Notes under the pieces: model-generated
Seen by the model: the letters and a program-made list of their open reading frames with translations, nothing else
Databases searched by the model: none
What the model was told of the DNA's origin: nothing
Assembly: GCF_963675165.1 (NCBI RefSeq)
Contig: NC_087380.1
Span: forward strand, 7,574,517-7,638,516
Origin: Halichondria panicea
Taxonomy: Eukaryota > Porifera > Demospongiae > Suberitida > Halichondriidae
Length of the DNA: 64,000 bases
Direction of reading: 5' to 3'
Shown: one piece after another, positions 35,718 to 47,800 of the stretch
Position numbering within the stretch: position 1 is the first letter of the stretch
Layout of the letters: the number at the start of each line of letters is the position of its first letter
Program-made: the position numbers and the translations under genes

Positions 35718-38516
35718 CTATAGTGACCCACCTCTCACAGTCATGGAGTTATCATCCATCATAGTGGAGAGAGTCTCGTCCAACATGTTGGAGCTTGGAT
35801 TGCGGGTTATGGTGGTTAGGTTGACAGCTGTGTCTTGGCTTCCAGAAACCATCTGATTCTGTTTGTTCTGGTCAGACCTGAAGAAAATTACAAAGAGTTT
35901 CGGCCCAAACAGACAGCCAAGAACGGCAAAAGCACTCAACACAGAGGCTAACCCAGTGATAGCATTCTGTATCTCTTGTCTCTCTTCGATTATAAAGTAA
36001 GCATACAGTCCAACAAAAGCAGCCCAAATTATTGCAATAATGAAAGTACAAAATGAAACAAATTTGGCTTCATTGAAATTTTTTGGATATTTGAAGCTCA
36101 GCACACCGAGTATGGTGGACGCAATAATGAGGATTGTTTCGTAGATGGCACAGATTACCAAAATAGCAACGTGATCGCCAACACAAGACACAACGATTTC
36201 CGGGAGATTATTGTTATCTTCACGATTCAGTCGTGTATTTCTGGAGACGCCTGGATGTACGACAATTAAACCTATGACTACAATAAGCACTTGACCAAAT
36301 ATTATTATGCTCGTGAAAATCACTTGATAGTAGGGCTCCGTGAATCTAATTGGTGACAAATTTGCAGACCTGTAAAATATCCTCGTTACTCGAACAATCT
36401 TAACCAACAGAGCGCCAAATATAATTGAATAACAGACCCAAAATCCCATTCTCTGTACAGCACAGACTCCCGGTTCCGGAGGACTCACGTACACAAATGC
36501 TAGAATAAAGATCAGTCCGATACCACTGAGTAAAGTAATCATTTGTTCTCTTCCTGAAGATTTCACAACAGGTGTCTTCCAGTATATAACATACGTTATG
36601 GTGACGGCTGCAACAGCTATGAGGCCCAACACAGCAAGTATTATCACAATAATCGAGAATGCATCACTATAGCGAATAAACGACTCTGGTATTGGAACAC
36701 ACGAGTCGCTGCCCACCAGTGGATTGTTCCCCCAAGTCTCCCCTCCACACTGCAGACACTGCAAGCCCATGGGATTAGAGGAATAGGTATCGCCCACACA
36801 CGGGTCACATGTCCCACAACACGAAGACTGTACAATTCTCCTGACCTCACCAACCCCACATCTCCCACACTGCGATATCTGAGGCTGCCTGCGAATGGAA
36901 TTAGTTGAATTGTCTATTCCGAATTGAAGACTTTGCATATCGACAATTGATAGTGCTTCAAGATTGCTATCGTTCAGCACAGAGCTGTCCCATATTCCTG
37001 CTCTATAAAGGAAGTAATTTCCATTTCTGATAGTACCATTTGCTTGATAGTTTAATATCTCATATTTCCCCTCAATGTTTCCTTGGCTGTCGAAAACGAT
37101 TCTGTTTCTAGTGATATTATTAACAAAGTCCAACTGACGGATGTACTGAAGCAGCACACTTCCTGTTAGTTGTCGAGATTGTCCAGCACACGATCGGTTG
37201 GTTCTGTCCCAAACTATTGGTAACTGACAATTGTCGTGGAGAAAGTTCTGTAGAGCATGTGCATAAGCATACACGGCATCTATTACCAAGGGAACCACAT
37301 TTCCTTGTTGGTATTGAGGTAGACCTGTCACACTCTGATTCTGGGAGCATGCGTTTAGCACGCTTGTATTTAATACGTCACAGTCTGCAAAGGCGGCGTA
37401 ATATTCTGTGAACCACGGATTTCTAACGTTGCTATCGATGGTAAGTTGTGAGAAGTATTCGTTGAATTGTGTCACATGTTCAGTCAAGGGTGCAATTCCA
37501 TATAAACCAGCAGCAGTCTCACTAAACTGGCTCACGATATTATTAGACCTTGCCCAAGCATCACTAGCTATCCAAGTGAATCGAGTTCTTGCTATCGTCG
37601 AGTTTGCAATTCTACGCAACAGATGCTCTGCGTTTTCTTGAGAAGCAAACACAATTACAACATTTGCTGACGAGGCAATGAGTGCATTAGCTAACGTATC
37701 GAAATCCGAGTCCACGGAACTATCCTCGATTCCCATGTCCAAATCGATACAAATGCTATTGTTTGAAGCTAAGTCCCTAAATTTAGATATTGCAGGATCT
37801 CCGTACGAATTTCGTGAGTAGATAGTAGACACATACGTCCAATTGAAATTCAGTAAAATGTCAAGCATAGCTCTGACCTGTTGGTCATCTGGTGGAATTG
37901 TTCGGTAGAAATATTCGTAACGATCTCGATTGCTCAAAATAGCCGAGGTAGATGAATAACTGATTTGAGGGATTTGGAATAGCCGTACTAGACTAGCTAC
38001 TGGGACACTGACTCGGCTGGCAGCTGCACCAATGATACCAGAAGTGGGAGGGTTAATGGAGACATTATTCACCGTGTTGTTAGGGCCCATACATGACAAC
38101 TGACAGTTTTGAATGTCCAATTCACTTCCTGTGATTACCAAATCAAATGTTTCGTCCAGTCCTATATTCTCACTGAGGCATGTGTCTCGAATGTCATAGC
38201 CTATTTCCAGCCCTGCCAAAAGTTCTGAGTCGTTGTTTATAAGGTCGATTGCAAAAAGCATTGCTTCCATTCTCTGCAGACCGCCCTCAGTAGCAATTGC
38301 TCCACATTGACCTCCACCTGAACCGGGATCATCTAAATGAACAGGAATGAGTCCTCCAAACACAAAATCTTTGTTTATTCTGTTCTGAGCTCCCCGTATG
38401 CGATTGTCTGTCGTACGCAAAACTTCCGATGATTGTGCATAATTAAATTGCAATGCAGCGACAGTTGAGAGTGTTACCAGTAGAAGGATGAACAGAGATG
38501 GTGTCATTGTGAGCAT
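35718..38516 (-). CDS. Family C GPCR, metabotropic-glutamate-like receptor, copy 3
   Basis: Intronless, 932 residues, same architecture as copies 1 and 2 and alignable over the whole length. Arg82 (AGA) is kept. The tail differs: relative to copy 1 (GGSITIAAL to KERV), a 4-nt loss after GGTGGGTCA brings TAG in frame, so the protein ends RGGSL. The cysteine-rich domain has local changes (CGVGEVRRI, GDTYSSN) and the TM5 approach has VGDHVAI instead of VVDHVAI. No disabling mutation. Divergent from the EH-domain gene, with 446 bp between start codons. Confidence 0.94.
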   Translation of the reverse strand: MLTMTPSLFILLLVTLSTVAALQFNYAQSSEVLRTTDNRIRGAQNRINKDFVFGGLIPVHLDDPGSGGGQCGAIATEGGLQRMEAMLFAIDLINNDSELLAGLEIGYDIRDTCLSENIGLDETFDLVITGSELDIQNCQLSCMGPNNTVNNVSINPPTSGIIGAAASRVSVPVASLVRLFQIPQISYSSTSAILSNRDRYEYFYRTIPPDDQQVRAMLDILLNFNWTYVSTIYSRNSYGDPAISKFRDLASNNSICIDLDMGIEDSSVDSDFDTLANALIASSANVVIVFASQENAEHLLRRIANSTIARTRFTWIASDAWARSNNIVSQFSETAAGLYGIAPLTEHVTQFNEYFSQLTIDSNVRNPWFTEYYAAFADCDVLNTSVLNACSQNQSVTGLPQYQQGNVVPLVIDAVYAYAHALQNFLHDNCQLPIVWDRTNRSCAGQSRQLTGSVLLQYIRQLDFVNNITRNRIVFDSQGNIEGKYEILNYQANGTIRNGNYFLYRAGIWDSSVLNDSNLEALSIVDMQSLQFGIDNSTNSIRRQPQISQCGRCGVGEVRRIVQSSCCGTCDPCVGDTYSSNPMGLQCLQCGGETWGNNPLVGSDSCVPIPESFIRYSDAFSIIVIILAVLGLIAVAAVTITYVIYWKTPVVKSSGREQMITLLSGIGLIFILAFVYVSPPEPGVCAVQRMGFWVCYSIIFGALLVKIVRVTRIFYRSANLSPIRFTEPYYQVIFTSIIIFGQVLIVVIGLIVVHPGVSRNTRLNREDNNNLPEIVVSCVGDHVAILVICAIYETILIIASTILGVLSFKYPKNFNEAKFVSFCTFIIAIIWAAFVGLYAYFIIEERQEIQNAITGLASVLSAFAVLGCLFGPKLFVIFFRSDQNKQNQMVSGSQDTAVNLTTITRNPSSNMLDETLSTMMDDNSMTVRGGSL

Positions 38517-38962
38517 CGTGTACCTGCATGTGTGTTAGGGAATATATATACAACTCTATACCATATCAGATGTGCAATCACCAATAGTTTCATAGCTGGC
38601 CGGCTGTAGCTACAATCAACAAATATCTTAAAGCTAGCATTCCAATGATTAACACTTACTGATTATGCAAGCAGCTAGATCTCTAACCTCCAAGTCCAGA
38701 CTTTTGTTATACAGTACGCAGCTTGTGTAGAGGTGACATGACATGGACAGTAACTTCCTTTTCAATTAAGACCATGGAGCAGACACGCCCACCCTTTTTC
38801 TGCATGAGCCACGCCCCCTCTAGTTTACCGGGTGCAATTTGCAAAGGAGCTAGCTGTGAAGTGTTGCTATTTGCAGGCAGGCTAAAGAACTTCACTGAAG
38901 TCAAGATATACATATTCTCTCCAAGTGTGTGTCAAGTGCGTGTGAGGGATAAGAAGTGGACC

Positions 38963-39538
38963 ATGACTCAGCAAGGTGAGAACATAACCATCTTGCATGA
39001 GAAATGTGCAGCCTATATATTCAAATGAGCTATTTAATTAATAATTTTGCAGCATAATTTCTAGAGTATAAGGTTGTGAAGTACTTAAAATATAAGAACT
39101 GTTGTCGCTGCACCCAGCAGCTACATGCAATATCCCTAGTATCCTACAGTATACCCCAGAGCTGACTTGCCAGATATCGAGGCCATTAATTTTGTTATTA
39201 TAACCCCCAGCTGGCTTAATGAATAACAAAATAACAAACTGGCCAGTGGTGCTACCTGACCCGTGACATCCAATATAGCTAGGCCAAGTAATAGTTTGTC
39301 CAGCAATAATTGCTTCACTAGTTTGTTTATAACCCCGTGTGTGTGTGTGAAGTCAGAGGTGGTGGGGACAGCACTATACGTGTTGTGTGTAGCCATTGAT
39401 GGTTAGACCCTCATCATTGTGTGTGAAGTCAGAGGTGATGGGGACAGCACTATGTGTTGTGTGTAGCCATTGATGGTTAGACCCTCATCATTGTGTGTGG
39501 AATGTGTCAGCTTGTTAGCAGAGTCAGAGAACTACTAC

Positions 39539-39574
<36 letters not shown>

Positions 39575-42500
39575 CCACCCCTGGGAAGCCGTGGTCTCTA
39601 GCAGAGTCACAGAACTAGTTCTAGTGTGTGTTGTGTGTACATGTAGCCACCCTAGGGAAGCCATGATCGTTTAATAGCATAGCCATAGAACACAAAACAG
39701 GGAAGTGGTTGCAGAAAATTGGTGTGTGTGCAAATAATTATTGTTCTAGTAGGTACCAGTTCTCGGAGAAACTGACTTCAGATAATTGTATTTTCCATGA
39801 ATATAATATAACACTTATTGCTTGGCTTGCTTCTTTGATGTAATTATGGACAGTAATTTGTCATTGGTATTATGTTAGTGTGTGTAATACTCAATATAAT
39901 ACGTTATTATGACTGTGTTTAATGTGTGCTGAGTAGAGCTCTTGTTAGGTGTGTCAAATAGTAATCTGCGAACATGAGAATTGTGATCTGTTTAATGTTC
40001 AGATAATCATTTGTTGTAATTGTTAGTGGCTAGCAAGTTAATCACTAATAATGTATTGGCACGGATTATGGCAATTTAAGAAACTGAGCACACACAAAAA
40101 CACATCATTTTATTGACAAGAATAGAGCGATGTAAATATTGTCCCGCAATATTATGCAAGGTATGTCTGTAACCATGGCAATAGACACCCACCCAGTGTA
40201 CACACACAAGGTGTCAGTGTGTGTAGTGGGTCCCCAGGGGGTATTGACTATACCTACTGTGAAGCATACCTTCTAGACACTGCAATGTGACAATGCATGC
40301 AGGCATTGTCTCTTGTACCCAATTGTGTACATAGTAGCCGGGATTTACCAAAAAGCAGAAATGCTGAAATATTTTACAAATGTGTAGTTTGTCTTATGTT
40401 TTCTCTGATAGGTGACAAGGGCTTTATGGCTTGTCTTCATAGTCTACCCACTAACACCACATTGTGTCCACCATGACATTTCTCACCTATTATAAGCTCT
40501 GTTGCCAAGCGACTATTTTCTCATCTGAAGTCATTGCACTATGCATTGATAATTATGCTGTTTGCTTTTGCCATGGTTACAGAGAATGAGAGGTGGGACA
40601 TAACCCCAGTGGACTTCTCAGGCTATTACACCTACTACCACAGGGTCACTCCACCAGGGCTCCTATTATCAGGTAACCTATTACCATAGGGTCACTCCAC
40701 CAGGGCTCCTATTATCAGGTATTCCTGTTATGCACACCAGATTAACTAATTGCTTTCCTTGCACTTCACCTGCCCTAACTAAGTGGTACTAATTAAGCTT
40801 GAGGCATAATGGAGACCCAGCTGTGCTCTACTCCGGAGAGCTTGTGTGATAACCTACAAAGGGATGGCATGAATAAGTACTCAGTAGCTATGCTTGAATC
40901 TAAATACCCACCCAGACACTGCCTGATTCCAATGTTTCCATTCCAGGCTCTAGAGCTAGAGAGTTCTTCCTACAAACAAAACTGCCCCCACACACGCTCA
41001 GTCAAATATGGTGAGTTCAAAGGATGAACTTTTGAACCTAGCTATAATTATTATAGATGTGTCTACTTGTGAAGCTATGAATTTCATTTAGGTCCCAATA
41101 CATGCAGTGCTCAGTTTTTATGATTGTGTAGAGCTCCACTCATTAACCAATTATTTTTCCCCTGTGTACAGGAGGCTGTCAGATCTTGATCAGGACGGTT
41201 GTTTGAATGCCGCTGAGTTTGCAGTGGCCATGCACTTGATACGAGTGGTCCTGCGAGACCACACCCCCTTGCCCGCCACTTGCCCCGCCCCCATACAAGG
41301 GCTAGTGAAGCAGTGCATGTATCCGCAGCTACCAGTAGCAACTCAGGCACACCTGGACAAGTGTAGGAAGGCATTTGGAGCTTTCTTTGAGAATGTTGGC
41401 CATGGAGTCATGGGAGGTCAGTGCTATAGTGTTTCTTTGAACGGTCAAAACTTTTGTTCCGTTGGTCCAATATCGTTGATTTTTTGATTTTCTGAAAGCT
41501 TAGAGATAGGCCTTTCAGGTGATGTGTTAAAAAACAAAATTTCGTCAGGGCCATAATTTGTCATTTTTCGGCCTTGGACCATGGGCTATTATCCATGGTA
41601 CGGCCAAATTGGCAAATACTTTTATCTCTCAAATATCAACTTTGATAATACCATTTGAAAGGCCTCTTCCTAAGCTTTCAAACAATCATAAAATCGTTCA
41701 AATTGGATCAACGGAATTCAAGTTATGGCAGCTGAAAGAAATCCCCAAATCATTGATTTTACAGGGGGGGGGGTTGTAGTTGAATATCTTTCAACAGCCA
41801 TAACTTTATTACTGTTGATCTAACGTCAGCAATTTTATGATTTTCTGAAAGCTTAGAAAAGACCTCTCAAATGATGTGTTAAAAATCTAAAATTTCGTCG
41901 GGGTCATAATTTGTCATTTTTCGGCCTCGGACCATGGGCTATATATAATCCATGGTATCGCCAAATTGGCAAATAATTTTCTCTCTCAAATATCAACTTT
42001 GAGGACACCATTTGAAAGGTCTCCTTCTAAGCTTTCAGAAAATCATCAAATTCTTTAGATCATGACTGCCATGTACATGTACCTATTGTCCCAATCTTGC
42101 AGGGGACGCAGCACGCTACCTGATGCTCAAGTCCAACCTCCCCAAACCTCAGCTCTACCATATCTGGTCAGTCCATCCATTCTTAGACCATTCCCTTACT
42201 GTTTCGAGCCAGTTGTTCACTGTAACTCCAACTACTCCATAGCCTGTGATTTCAATGAAACTACTTTGTCTGTAAAAGTACCATGTTTTGAGTATTTATA
42301 ATTAGACGTTGTTTTCTCAAGTACGTGTGTACTTACTTTGCGATGTATGTACTACAGTAGAACCTCGTTAATCTGAATAGAGCGGGACCAGACCCCATCC
42401 GAATACATGAAATTTCCGGATTAACAGATGTCATTAATTGATTATGAATATCATTAACGAATACACTTTTGTACATGTATTATGATATTACTGTGGCCAG

Positions 42501-44825
42501 AAGGGAAGCTGCTAGCTAGAATAGTCTTTATGTCAACTTTCTCTCCAATACAGTGAGTCTTGTGAGCACTCTCTTCGTTTTCTTTGCAGTGGCCATTGTC
42601 TTCAGCAGTTTATCACAATAAAATTATTGCTGATTCAGCTAAGCAATTTACATTGCGCATGCGCAGTAGTCTATTCTACTGACAGCCCCTCCTCTTTTTC
42701 AGTTTGCCATTTTGTCCGGATTTGCGAGGTTTTGGATTAAAGGGGTCCGGATTAGCGAGGTTCTACTGTATTAGAATCTTTAAAAAATAAAAATGTATAG
42801 TTCTTGTTAGACTAATCTCCCCCTCTCCCACTCTAGGAGACTGTCAGATATAGATGGTGATGGGAGACTGAGTTTCCTGGAGTTCACTATTGCCATGCAT
42901 CTCATCTTCATTGCCAAGCTCGGCTACACACTTCCCGTGGACCTTGACCCTAACACTATTCTGCCACCATCGGTATACACTAGCTGTATGTGCCTGTAGA
43001 TTATGTTGCTGCGTACTAAGATATTGTTTGTGAAATATTTATAGAACATTAAGTATCAATTCTGTGGCTGCAATAAAGAGGTGGCTTGCTAACACAGGTC
43101 CAAGAGCATTAAGTATCAATTCTGTGGCTGCAATAAAGAGGTGGCTTGCTAACACAGGTCCAAACACATTATAATTTAAAGGGATGACCACGATTTTCAC
43201 AGTACTGCAAGTTTATACCTTACTCATGTGTTGCATTTATCCTCCGTACAGTTTTACAAGACATTGGAAGAGGTGCAGGACACAGCTAACAAGGGTCCAA
43301 AGGTCGCTCCAAGCAGTGGTGAACCCTTAGAGCCCTTCTCCCCACCCACCACCCCTCGTTATAAGAGCAGCCCCGCCTTCTTTGGGGAGAACCCCTTCGT
43401 TAGTGATGCCTTCATCAATATTCCTGCCAGACAATTTCGAGAAGGAGAATACGAGAAATTTGTTGGTGATCCGTTTGAAACCACGGATCCATTTTCCTCC
43501 AGTGATGACCATCACATCATCAGTACCACCAGCGAGGATTTCGTTGAGTCTCCAAACTCCCCTGACGTCTTTCAAAACAGTCACAATACTACAACTCCTG
43601 AAAATGAATTCTCAAAAGAGAAGCAAACTGGAGGCTCCTTGCGTACACAGCAGTCACTCTCACAGCCAATCAATGCAGAGACATCTCGTGACAGTAGTGG
43701 GCAACCCTCACCACCTTTGCATGACAGTGGAGCATCCGTGTCGAGTCAGACAAGCTCTAAGGAGTCGCTACAGAACAGCTATAGTTGTGCAAGTTCACAA
43801 GAGTCACTTAAGGATAGTTGCAGCAGCTCAAGACATTCTCACAGAGACAGCCATAGCTCGAAAGAATCACTCGGGGAAAATCAAACAATTCCATCTCCTT
43901 TGCTATCATCTCAAGAGTCTTTACAACACCAGCAGCTAGCGGCGTCTCAAGATTCCCTCGGGAGAATGTCCCCCCGGCTGATAGGATCAGACCACTCCCA
44001 ACAGAGTGCCCCCTTATCACGGCTGAGTCAGGATAGCCTGTCACCCGTATCCTCCCCTCGTCTCAAGGAAAGTAGATCTGAGAGAAGTAGCACGGCTTCG
44101 TTTCAGGAGATGGTTGTAGAGGAGAGGATTGAGCCAGTCCTTCAGGTACGAATTAGTTAAATGAAGCATCTTTGAACGGCCATAACTTTAGTTCCGTTGG
44201 TCCAATAACGTTAATTTAATGGTTTTCTGAAAGCTTACAATGAGCTCGTTAAGATGGTGTGTTAAAATCAAAAGTATATTTTCGACCTGTTTTTTGACAA
44301 AATACTATGGGCCCATGGTATTTTTCTGAAAATAAGAAATTATGGCTGTTCCAAATTTGAGAATTGAACATACCATCTAAACAGGCTCCTTCTAAGCTTT
44401 CAGAAAATCGTAAAATCATTGAATTTGGATCACCAAAACTCCAGTTACAGAGCCGATTATAGTACTCTCAAAACGAAGCGTACATGTACTACTGCCCCTC
44501 CCCCACACACACACACATGTACTACTGCCCCTCCCCCCCACACACACACATGTACTACTGCCCCTCCCCCACACACACACACATGTACTACTGCCCCTCC
44601 CCCACACACACACACACATGTACTACTGCCCCCCTCCCACACACACACACATGTACTACTGCCCCTCCCCCACACACACACACACACAGCAAGCTCATGC
44701 AGTGGATGTTGTGGAGTCACGTGAGGCGACCCCTATATCCAGTGGAGGGGGCGTGATTCCAGAGAGTGTGAGTGAAGAACTGGAGAGCCTGTCACGCGCA
44801 TCACGACAATTCCTACAGGTGTGGG

Positions 44826-44857
<32 letters not shown>

Positions 44858-47800
44858 ATGTGGAGGCGTAGGGGTGCCCGTAACTTGAGTGTTTGGTAGC
44901 AGAAATAATTTTTGTATAGTGTTTGGATTGTGGATCATGATTATTATCAAGTGCATTATTATACATGATAGCTAGAACTTAACTAACTCCTAGCTCAATG
45001 CAATCTTTGTGTGTGCAGGAGTCCCAAAGCAAACTAGAGGAGCAGCAGCTCAAGCAACAGACCTACACTGCTGTGCCTGACCATGCCAGCCTCAAGCAAC
45101 AGACCTACACCGCTGTGCCTGATCATGCCAGCCTCAAGCAACAGACTTACACCGCTGTGCCTGATCATGCCAGCCAGACCTACACTGCTGTGCCTGGTGA
45201 GTATCGCCATGCCAGCCTCAAAGGTATCTCAGCAACTATCAAAGAAGTTGATCAAGAGAGAACAAGCAGCTCAAGTGAACATTCCTCTGAGGCTAATGAT
45301 GATCTAGACACTTTTGATGTTATGTCCCAGCTTGATGACCTTGAAGCCGAGATGATGTCAGCATTGGAGGACAGCGACCTCGAATATTTGGATGACGAAG
45401 ATTTCCCTGATGATCAAGATATGATTGAAGTTGGGGCTCTGGATTTGAATTTGGAGGGTCCAGATTTTGTAGTGTTGCGGGATGATGATAGAAAGACGCC
45501 TGTTTCGGATGCACCCCTCACTGTTGATGAGGCCACTCCCACTCATGTAGACGCCACACCCACTCATTTAGATGCCACTCCCACTCATGTAGACCCCACC
45601 CACACACACATCAATGGTGTCAGTGTCAGAGAAACGATGAAACAAGTGAAGGAGGAACAAATGCGAAGAAAATCTCTCATGTGAGTCACACCTACACTGT
45701 AGTGTACCGTATAGCGGGTCTATTTCGAGAGTATAAACGTTTGCAGAATGACCGTTAGAAAGGCTTTTGCGGATATAATTTTCGCGGAATAGCAGCCTTT
45801 TTGCAGCATGCATGCATGTGATATTAAATTTGTGGGTATAAATGTTCACCGTACATGCTTAATCAGCAAACACGAATATTTTTATACCCTCGAAATATAC
45901 CCTCTATACGATATATACATGTACACGGAGTACTCTACAGCATTGTCTAGTTTCTTTTCTGTGTCCCGTCTCCTGTGAAAATGCAGTCATAATAATTATT
46001 ACTAGCTCAAGAGTGACCTATTGTGCAATTCAAGTATGCAAATTGTAGCCCTCAGTGAATGGCTCTCAAGTCAGAATACAGTTACTAGTGTCCCCTCAGT
46101 GAATGGCTCTAAAGTCAGAGTACAGTTACTAGTGTCCCCTCAGTGAATGGCTCTAAGTCAGAGTACAGTTACTAGTGTCCCCTCAGTGAATGGCTCTAAG
46201 TCAGAGTACAGTTACTAGTGTCCCCTCAGTGAATGGCTCTAAAGTCAGAGTACAGTTACTAGTGTCCCCTCAGTGAATGGCTCTAAAGTCAGAGTACAGT
46301 TACTAGTGTCCCCTCAGTGAATGGCTCTAAGTCAGAGTACAGTTACTAGTGTCCCCTCAGTGAATGGCTCTCAAGTCAGAATACAGTTACTAGTGTCCCC
46401 TCAGTGAATGGCTCTAAAGTCAGGGTACAGTTACTAGTGTCCCCTCAGTGAATGGCTCTAAGTCAGAGTACAGTTACTAGTGTCCCCTCAGTGAATGGCT
46501 CTAAGTCAGAGTACAGTTACTAGTGTCCCCTCAGTGAATGGCTCTAAAGTCAGAGTACAGTTACTAGTGTCCCCTCAGTGAATGGCTCTAAAGTCAGAGT
46601 ACAGTTACTAGTGTCCCCTCAGTGAATGGCTCTAAGTCAGAGTACAGTTACTAGTGTCCCCTCAGTGAATGGCTCTAAAGTCAGAGTACAGTTACTAGTG
46701 TCCCCTCAGTGAATGGCTCTAAAGTCAGAGTACAGTTACTAGTGTCCCCTCAGTGAATGGCTCTAAGTCAGAGTACAGTTACTAGTGTCCCCTCAGTGAA
46801 TGGCTCTAAAGTCAGAGTACAGTTACTAGTGTCCCCTCAGTGAATGGCTCTAAGTCAGAGTACAGTTACTAGTGTCCCCTCAGTGAATGGCTCTAAGTCA
46901 GAGTACAGTTACTAGTGTCCCCTCAGTGAATGGCTCTCAAGTCAGAGTACAGTTACTAGTGTCCCCTCAGTGAATGGCTCTAAGTCAGAGTACAGTTACT
47001 AGTGTCCCCTCAGTGAATGGCTCTAAGTCAGAGTACAGTTACTAGTGTCCCCTCAGTGAATGGCTCTCAAGTCAGAGTACAGTTACTTGTATGTTACTAG
47101 ACAGGGCGAGGTCCTTTGTTGATGCACTGTATCAGTGATTGCATGCACACTGTTTAATATAATTCCCAGCCTTACTAGAAATGTCTATTTTGGGTAATAA
47201 TAGTGAAAAGTTGTTTGCTTTTGCCAGCAATACAAGGCCTGTGTATACAACATTATTATAGCATCATTCAGCACCCTGCCACTAGCCTCTTTAACAAGGC
47301 CTCAACAAGGTGCGGCCTGGAATCGAGGCTACCCTGCCACAAAAGAGTGTTTACACAACTTGTGGTTTTGTTAAGACATGCAGTGTTCCTGGGCTTGTCA
47401 TATCACATTCCAATCTAACCACAATACACTCTTAATTCCCCTAAGGGAAGCTATCAGATCACACAAAGCCCTTAGCTAGCTAGCTCTCTAAGTTGCAATA
47501 TAATAGCTTCTCAAGAACCAAGGCAGATCTGTAAGTTGTTAGACTATCTAACAGGTAGTGTGTCATGACTTTGATGGTTGTTTTGAGGTCTTATTGTGGT
47601 CAGCTAGCTAGCTATATCTCAAGTATATACAAGTTTATGCTCTTTGATCTTCAGATTTGGACCTGGTCTCATTGTTAGCTCTATCATTAATTATTGTATT
47701 CAAGCTTGCAGGATTCATGTGTAGTACCCCACTATCATCTAATTACAAGCCAGTAAAACTACCCGGTATTATTGTATGTGTTTTATTTCTTACTTACCTA

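Noticed and set aside
38723-39028. 101-residue frame upstream of the EH gene on +
   Set aside because: It overlaps the small first exon, but the upstream part has no homology and probably is 5' UTR or promoter; the short MTQQ start joined by phase to EH1 is more likely.
40673-40718. Second donor after EH-gene exon 2
   Set aside because: Using it brings an in-frame TAG right after the first donor.
46051-47087. Possible CRISPR-like array
   Set aside because: Units are contiguous 43/44-bp repeats without unique spacers, inside an intron of an animal gene; it is a minisatellite.
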